Shown in pieces: positions 7,076-10,352 of a DNA stretch of 10,352 bases (positions are counted from its first letter, which is position 1; each line of letters begins with the position of its first letter). A program made the position numbers and the translations under genes. The DNA is from DASUBV01 sp035532295 (GTDB lineage Bacteria > Actinomycetota > Actinomycetes > Streptosporangiales > Streptosporangiaceae). The notes below the pieces were generated by a model. That model ran no database searches. It saw nothing but the letters and a program-made list of their open reading frames with translations, and was not told the origin of the DNA. The stretch is taken from NCBI GenBank assembly GCA_035532295.1, contig DATKRH010000284.1:1-10352 (forward strand). The letters run 5' to 3'.

Positions 7076-8233
7076 GCGGGGGAAGCCGGGCGGCACGATG
7101 ACGTCGTCGCGGGTCAGGTCCTGCACGCAGGAGTGCCCGAGGCCCAGCAGCGCGGAGTCGATCCCGCCGCGCATGATATCCAGCACGTTCTCCACGCCGG
7201 CCTGGCCGTTCGCCGCCAGGCCCCACAGGTAAGCGCGGCCGATCATGACCGCCCGGGCGCCCAGCGCCAGCGCCTTCACCACGTCGCCGCCGCGCCGGAT
7301 GCCGCCGTCGAGCAGCACCTCCACCTGGTCGCCGACCGCGTCGGCGATCGCGGGCAGCACCCGGATCGCGGCCGGGGTGCCATCGAGGTTGTTGCCGCCG
7401 TGGTTGGAGACCGAGATGGCGGTGACGCCCGCCTCGACGGCCCGCCGGGCGTCGTCGACGCGGGTCACGCCCTTGAGCATGAACGGGCCGCCCCACTGCT
7501 CCCGCAGCCAGGCCACGTCGTCCCAGGTGGGCAGCGGCGTCTGCATCCACTCACCGTAAGCGCTGAAGAACGTGGGCGCGGCCTCGCCCGGCTTGGCCAG
7601 GTTGGGCGTCGTGAGATCGGGCACCCACCCGTTGCGCATGTACTGCCACAGCCAGCCGGGCCGCGTGACGACCTGCGGGGCGAAGCGCAGCATCGCCGAC
7701 AGGTCCATCTTCTCCGGGATGATCGGGCTGCCCCAGTCCCGGCCGTTGGAGAACGACCAGTCCAGCGTCACGATCAGGCCGGCCGCGCCGGCCTTGCGGG
7801 CGCGCTCCATCCGCTGCGCGAGCACGTCGCGCGTGCCCACCCAGTACATCTGGAAGAAGGTCTGCGGGTTGGCCGCCACGACCTCCTCGATCGGCTTGCT
7901 CGCGAACGAGCTCAGGCTCATGACGGTGCCCCTGGCCGCGGCCGCCCGGGCGACGGCCACCTCCCCGTCCGGGTGCACGGCCTGCACTCCGGTCGGCGAG
8001 ATGATCACCGGCAGCGAGACCGGCTGGCCCAGTACGGTGGTCGCCAGTTCGCGCTTGGCCGACAGCCCGGCCACGTGCGGCGCGAACCCGAGCTCGGCGA
8101 AGGCCTGGACGTTATCCCGGGCGGTCAGCCCTCTTTCGGAGCCGGCCACCAGGGCCCCGTAGACCGGCTTGGGGAGCCGCTTTCTCGCGCGCCGCTGGGC
8201 CTCGGCCACCGTCTCGAACCACCTGTTCGCCAT
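7064..8233 (-). CDS. mftD: MftD-like FMN-dependent oxidoreductase (alpha-hydroxy-acid dehydrogenase family)
   Basis: The 389-residue protein is an FMN-dependent TIM-barrel enzyme of the lactate/glycolate oxidase family. Its N-terminus (WFETVAEAQRRARKRLPKPVY) and long stretches such as SLPVIISPTGVQAVHP (73-88), SFASKPIEEV (109-118), TFFQMYW (125-131) and GIDSALLGLGH (357-367) resemble what I recall of mycobacterial LldD1/MftD (Rv0694), well beyond general family similarity. Expected FMN and catalytic residues are K254 (LKGV), H278 (SNHGG) and DGGIRRG (309-315). Instead of the usual HGGRQLD it has HGGNNLD, so the substrate-carboxylate arginine is Asn281. MftD is reported to oxidatively deaminate the mycofactocin precursor AHDP. 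Start ATG 8233 was chosen because AGGAGG lies 7 nt upstream and the family N-terminus begins there; an in-frame TTG at 8278 lacks support. No other mft gene adjoins it. The family is certain; the mycofactocin role is inferred. An L-lactate dehydrogenase-like role is the alternative. Confidence 0.88.
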   Translation of the reverse strand: MANRWFETVAEAQRRARKRLPKPVYGALVAGSERGLTARDNVQAFAELGFAPHVAGLSAKRELATTVLGQPVSLPVIISPTGVQAVHPDGEVAVARAAAARGTVMSLSSFASKPIEEVVAANPQTFFQMYWVGTRDVLAQRMERARKAGAAGLIVTLDWSFSNGRDWGSPIIPEKMDLSAMLRFAPQVVTRPGWLWQYMRNGWVPDLTTPNLAKPGEAAPTFFSAYGEWMQTPLPTWDDVAWLREQWGGPFMLKGVTRVDDARRAVEAGVTAISVSNHGGNNLDGTPAAIRVLPAIADAVGDQVEVLLDGGIRRGGDVVKALALGARAVMIGRAYLWGLAANGQAGVENVLDIMRGGIDSALLGLGHSCVQDLTRDDVIVPPGFPRALG

Positions 8234-8240
8234 CGGCTGT

Positions 8241-8246
8241 CCTCCT
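8241..8246 (-). promoter_or_regulatory. Ribosome binding site fixing the mftD-like start
   Basis: Minus-strand AGGAGG with 7-nt spacing to ATG 8233 is the best-placed Shine-Dalgarno site in the window. It excludes the longer TTG-initiated frame. Confidence 0.85.
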
Positions 8247-8303
8247 CGCGAGCGGTCAGGTCGAGCAGCGCGGCGCAAGCTGCCGCCCTGAGCCCGCCGT
8301 TAT

Positions 8304-8320
8304 TTGACACACAGTGACAA
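8304..8320. promoter_or_regulatory. Operator-like inverted repeat over the mftD-like -10/+1 region
   Basis: TTGACACACAGTGACAA is a 17-bp dyad: TTGnCAC, a 3-bp centre, GTGnCAA, with one mismatched pair per arm. It overlaps the predicted -10 and start site, where a bound repressor would block transcription. I cannot assign the binding family. GntR/FadR- or TetR-type dimers use sites of this size. Confidence 0.5.
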
Positions 8321-8345
8321 TAATGGCTGGCAGGCCGCCTGCCAA
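8317..8345 (-). promoter_or_regulatory. Predicted promoter of the mftD-like gene
   Basis: On the minus strand, TTGGCA (8345-8340) is followed by exactly 17 bp and then TATTGT (8322-8317). That is five of six and four of six matches to the primary sigma factor consensus. Transcription would begin near 8310, leaving a leader of about 77 nt. It is the best promoter match I found in the window and lies in a small AT-rich patch. Confidence 0.6.
8328..8344. promoter_or_regulatory. Second inverted repeat, across the mftD-like -35 and spacer
   Basis: TGGCAGGCCGCCTGCCA is a perfect 7-bp dyad with a 3-bp centre. Its centre lies 24 bp from that of the other dyad. It covers most of the predicted -35 and half of the spacer. 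It may be an activator or repressor site. As it lies upstream of the mftD-like start, it would not be transcribed leftward. Confidence 0.45.
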
Positions 8346-8371
8346 GCTGGCTGCCGCCCGGAGGCTGCTGA

Positions 8372-8388
8372 TTACCTTTCGCTTACCT
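8372..8388 (+). promoter_or_regulatory. Direct repeat TTACCT with 11-bp period upstream of the GrpB gene
   Basis: TTACCT occurs at 8372-8377 and 8383-8388, one helical turn apart. Head-to-tail sites with about 11-bp period are typical of OmpR/PhoB-family response regulators, including actinobacterial PhoP boxes, but the bases match no consensus I am sure of. It lies about 85 bp before the GrpB ATG. Confidence 0.3.
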
Positions 8389-8405
8389 GCTTCTCGGGCG
8401 CTGGG

Positions 8406-8431
8406 ACCAGCCGGCCGGTAACCCGTAAAGT
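8406..8431 (+). promoter_or_regulatory. Candidate GrpB gene promoter region with a near-palindrome
   Basis: TAAAGT (8426-8431) is a plausible -10, but no -35 is recognisable 16-19 bp upstream. ACCAGCCGGCCGGT (8406-8419), symmetric at 12 of 14 positions, occupies that zone and may be a regulator site. Evidence is weak. Confidence 0.25.
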
Positions 8432-8453
8432 GGCGCCAATCGCCCGCTCGGCC

Positions 8454-8459
8454 AGGAGG
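8454..8459 (+). promoter_or_regulatory. Ribosome binding site for the GrpB family gene
   Basis: AGGAGG lies 11 nt before ATG 8471, the same slightly long spacing as at otsA. An in-frame ATT at 8465 would be closer but is a very rare start. Confidence 0.6.
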
Positions 8460-8470
8460 CGGATATTCCA

Positions 8471-9031
8471 ATGAGGTCCGGCCGCAGGGTCGCCCAGCAC
8501 CGGCTCCAGCAGGTTCGCGTCCCCCGCGTCCCCGCTGAGGTGGTCCCCTATGACCCGCGGTGGCCGGAGCTGTTCGAGCAGTTGCGCGCTCGCGTCGACG
8601 CGGCGCTGGCCGCGGTGGAGCACGTGACCGAGCATGTCGGCAGCACGGCGGTGCCGGGCCTGACCGCCAAGCCCATCGTCGACATGGATGTCGTCGTTCC
8701 CGGTGGGGCCGACGTGACGGCCGCGGTGCAAGCGCTGACGGCCGCCGGCTGGCGGCATCAGGGCGAGAAGGGCATCGCCGGGCGGGCCGCGCTCGCGCCG
8801 CCGGCCGACGGGCCCTACCACCACCTGTATGTCGTCGTCGCGGGCAGCAAGCCGTACCGTGACCATGTCGACCTGCGCGATTACCTGCGCAGGCGTCCCG
8901 ATGAGGCGGCGCGGTACGCGGCGCTCAAGGGCCGCCTGGCCTACCTGCTGACGTCCGACCGCGACGGCTACACCGACGGCAAGGCCGAGCTCATCGGCGA
9001 GCTGCTCCGGCGGGCCCGGGCCGGCGGCTGA
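8471..9031 (+). CDS. GrpB / UPF0157 family protein (nucleotidyltransferase fold)
   Basis: This 186-residue protein has the GrpB core: VVPYDPRWPELFEQL (24-38), then HVGSTAVPGLTAKPIVDMDVVV (55-76) with the GS motif and D71/D73 of a nucleotidyltransferase-like active site, HHLYVV (117-122), RDYLRRRPDEAARYAALK (136-153) and YTDGKAELIGELL (167-179). The family is widespread, sometimes fused to dephospho-CoA kinase, and its substrate is generally unknown; I do not assign one. It is cytoplasmic with no membrane segment. The first 22 residues are a basic, poorly conserved extension, so translation could begin later, but AGGAGG upstream of ATG 8471 supports this start. It is divergent from the mftD-like gene across 237 bp and convergent with the esterase. 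Family assignment is firm, function open. Confidence 0.9.
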   Translation: MRSGRRVAQHRLQQVRVPRVPAEVVPYDPRWPELFEQLRARVDAALAAVEHVTEHVGSTAVPGLTAKPIVDMDVVVPGGADVTAAVQALTAAGWRHQGEKGIAGRAALAPPADGPYHHLYVVVAGSKPYRDHVDLRDYLRRRPDEAARYAALKGRLAYLLTSDRDGYTDGKAELIGELLRRARAGG

Positions 9032-9170
9032 CCGGCTCGCGCCCCTCCGGCGCCGCGTGGGTCGCCGCGTGCCTGGCCGCCGCCATCCTGAGCCTCGTGA
9101 GCCGCTGAGGCCGCACCGAAGAGATTGCCTGCCTCTAGCAGTGCCGGGCTGCGGCGCGCATCAGGCCAGG
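9032..9170. other. Convergent intergenic region, GrpB gene / CE7 esterase
   Basis: No gene is supported in this 139-bp gap. A weak stem (GCCTC 9092-9096 with GAGGC 9107-9111) could help termination, but there is no U-tract. A short hydrophobic frame lies at its left end and was rejected for lack of a start. Confidence 0.5.
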
Positions 9171-10163
9171 TCATAGTCTCCCGCGCGGCGGTCCGTCGCC
9201 GGCGGCCAGCGAGGCCAGGAAATCGAGCTTGGCGCGGAAGTGCCGGGTCCCGCCGCCCTCGTGGCCGTTGAAGGGGTAGACGGCGATGTCCTTGCGGCCG
9301 GCGTAGTGATGAAACGCGGCGAAGATCGTCGACGGCGGGGTGACGACGTCGGTCAGCCCGACCGAGAACAGCGCCGGGGCCGCCGCGCGCTTGGCGTGGT
9401 TCACCACGTCGATGTAGGACAGGGTCGTGAACACCTGGTCGACCCGGTCGCTGTGCACCCGGCAGTACTCGGCGAGCTCCTCGTAGGGGTGAGCGTCGGT
9501 GATATCGACGGCCCGCCGTGGGTGAGCCAGGAAAGGCACGTCGGGCATGGCCGCCGCGACCTCGTCGCCGAGGTGGGCCGCGGCGATCGACAGGCCGCCG
9601 CCCTGGCTGCCGCCGGTGGTGACCAGCGGCAGCTCCGCGGTCGCCGGATGGCGGCGGGCGGCGTCGGTGGCGCGGGCCGCGTCGATGAACAGCCGCGTGT
9701 AGAAGTAGGTCCGCGGATCGGCGATCCCGCGGGTCATGAAGCCGGGCGCGCTCGGCGCCCCGTTGTCGCTGAGGTCGGGGGTGTCGGAGCCGCGCCACCC
9801 GCCGCCCTGGCCGCGGGTGTCCATGACCAGATGCGGGTATCCCGCGCAGCTCCAGTTCAGCCAGTCGAACGGGTCGCCCCGGCCGCCGCCGTACCCGATG
9901 AACTCGACCACCAGGGCGGCGCCGGGCGCGAGCTCATGCGGGAGGAGCAGCCACGCCCGGACCGGCTCGCCGCCGTAACCGGCGAACGTCACGTCGAAGA
10001 CGTCCGCGTGCCGCACGCGGCTGTCGGCCCGGGCGAACGTCGGCTCGGCCGCATGCGCCCGGGCGGCGGCCAGCTCGCTGGCCCAGAAATCGTCGAAGTC
10101 GGCGGGCTCCTGCACCTCTGGCCGGTACTGGCGCAGTTCGGGGAGCGCAAGGTCGGACAGCAT
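9171..10163 (-). CDS. Acetyl xylan esterase / cephalosporin-C deacetylase-like hydrolase (CE7 family)
   Basis: This 330-residue alpha/beta hydrolase has the CE7 layout. It opens with PELRQYRPEVQEPADFDDFW (8-27) and has FIGYGGGRG (88-96) with oxyanion Tyr91, then RGQGGGWRG (117-125). The nucleophile S186 sits in GGSQGG (184-189), the acid D272 in VGLTDVVTPPST (268-279) and the base H301 in NGHEGG (299-304). These fall within a few residues of the B. subtilis enzyme's triad, and the length is typical, so it looks complete and active. CE7 enzymes remove acetyl groups from short xylo-oligosaccharides and from cephalosporin C and are usually intracellular; no signal peptide is seen. The natural substrate is inferred. 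Start ATG 10163 is preceded by GAGGA 3 nt upstream. It may be co-transcribed with the small membrane protein frame 52 bp upstream. No xylanase or sugar transporter is visible. Confidence 0.94.
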   Translation of the reverse strand: MLSDLALPELRQYRPEVQEPADFDDFWASELAAARAHAAEPTFARADSRVRHADVFDVTFAGYGGEPVRAWLLLPHELAPGAALVVEFIGYGGGRGDPFDWLNWSCAGYPHLVMDTRGQGGGWRGSDTPDLSDNGAPSAPGFMTRGIADPRTYFYTRLFIDAARATDAARRHPATAELPLVTTGGSQGGGLSIAAAHLGDEVAAAMPDVPFLAHPRRAVDITDAHPYEELAEYCRVHSDRVDQVFTTLSYIDVVNHAKRAAAPALFSVGLTDVVTPPSTIFAAFHHYAGRKDIAVYPFNGHEGGGTRHFRAKLDFLASLAAGDGPPRGRL

Positions 10164-10215
10164 GGATCCTCACGATGGGGTCGCGGCGGGGCGGGGTTGG
10201 CGGCTGAGCGGCAGC

Positions 10216-10352
10216 CTATCCCGTGGCCCGCTCACCGCCGCGCCGGAACATCCGCACGACCGCGAGCACGACGATGGCGACCACGAGCACGCCGGTCCCG
10301 ATGGTGAACGGCGCGACGTTGCCGCAGGTCATGCTTCCGCTTCCGCTCACTG
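10216..10352 (-). CDS. Small single-pass membrane protein, or C-terminal tail of a longer one reaching past the window
   Basis: The frame is open from the right edge to TAG at 10216-10218. If it starts at GTG 10350 it encodes 44 residues; if at ATG 10332, 38 residues. After a short polar start (SGSGSMTCGNVAPF) comes one membrane helix, about TIGTGVLVVAIVVLAVV, then a basic tail, RMFRRGGERATG. The positive-inside rule places the tail in the cytoplasm. I do not recognise the family. Its stop lies 52 bp before the CE7 esterase ATG on the same strand, so the two may share a transcript. The missing sequence to the right decides whether this is a whole gene or the end of, for example, a transporter or an anchored protein. 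A small stem (GGCTG/CAGCC, 10202-10216) overlaps its stop. Confidence 0.55.
   Translation of the reverse strand, partial: VSGSGSMTCGNVAPFTIGTGVLVVAIVVLAVVRMFRRGGERATG

Noticed and set aside
8234..8278. TTG-initiated extension of the mftD-like protein
   Set aside because: It would place the strong AGGAGG inside the coding region, and the family N-terminus begins at ATG 8233.
8304..8309. Plus-strand TTGACA as a -35 for the GrpB gene
   Set aside because: No -10-like sequence follows at 16-19 bp. It is better explained as an arm of the dyad over the minus-strand promoter.
7133..8317. A 394-codon plus-strand frame
   Set aside because: It mirrors the mftD-like gene and has no recognisable domain.
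9028..9108. A 26-codon frame (CTG start overlapping the GrpB stop) encoding a short hydrophobic helix
   Set aside because: There is no ATG/GTG start and no dedicated ribosome site. Short Ala/Leu/Val-rich frames are common by chance at this GC content.
9240..10307. A 355-codon plus-strand frame
   Set aside because: It is antisense to the CE7 esterase, whose catalytic triad is intact.
1..10352. CRISPR arrays, tRNA/rRNA genes, transposases, phage genes or toxin-antitoxin pairs
   Set aside because: Looked for on both strands; no repeat-spacer pattern, no recognisable RNA gene and no mobile-element protein was seen.

Overview
This is a high-GC window with strong GC bias at third codon positions. 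It has GTG starts, AGGAGG-type ribosome sites and an actinobacterial-type DnaE1, so the source is most likely an actinomycete (Streptosporangiales/Streptomyces/Frankia-like breadth; I cannot name a genus). I see no phage, transposase, CRISPR, tRNA or rRNA signal. The window reads as ordinary chromosome with many small, separately oriented transcription units.

Layout, left to right. (1) A CYTH-CHAD protein (minus strand, running off the left edge) lies 79 bp downstream of (2) dnaE1, the replicative DNA polymerase III alpha subunit (minus, GTG start). A strong hairpin sits between them. (3) A 268-bp divergent spacer separates dnaE1 from (4) otsA, trehalose-6-phosphate synthase (plus). (5) otsA converges on a gene very similar to mycofactocin-system mftD (minus), with a short tandem repeat and a hairpin at the junction. 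(6) A 237-bp divergent spacer holds a convincing mftD promoter overlaid by two inverted repeats, and a spaced direct repeat nearer to (7) a GrpB/UPF0157 nucleotidyltransferase-fold gene (plus). (8) This converges on a CE7-family acetyl xylan esterase/cephalosporin-C deacetylase-like gene (minus). (9) A short single-pass membrane protein frame lies just upstream of the esterase on the same strand and reaches the right edge.

The genes do not form one pathway. They cover replication (DnaE1), phosphate-polymer or triphosphate chemistry (CYTH-CHAD), stress osmolyte synthesis (OtsA), redox cofactor maturation (MftD-like), and sugar deacetylation (CE7). The least expected features are the MftD-like gene standing alone, without mftA/B/C/E/F beside it, and the operator-like architecture over its promoter. 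I found no evidence for a wholly new multi-gene system here.
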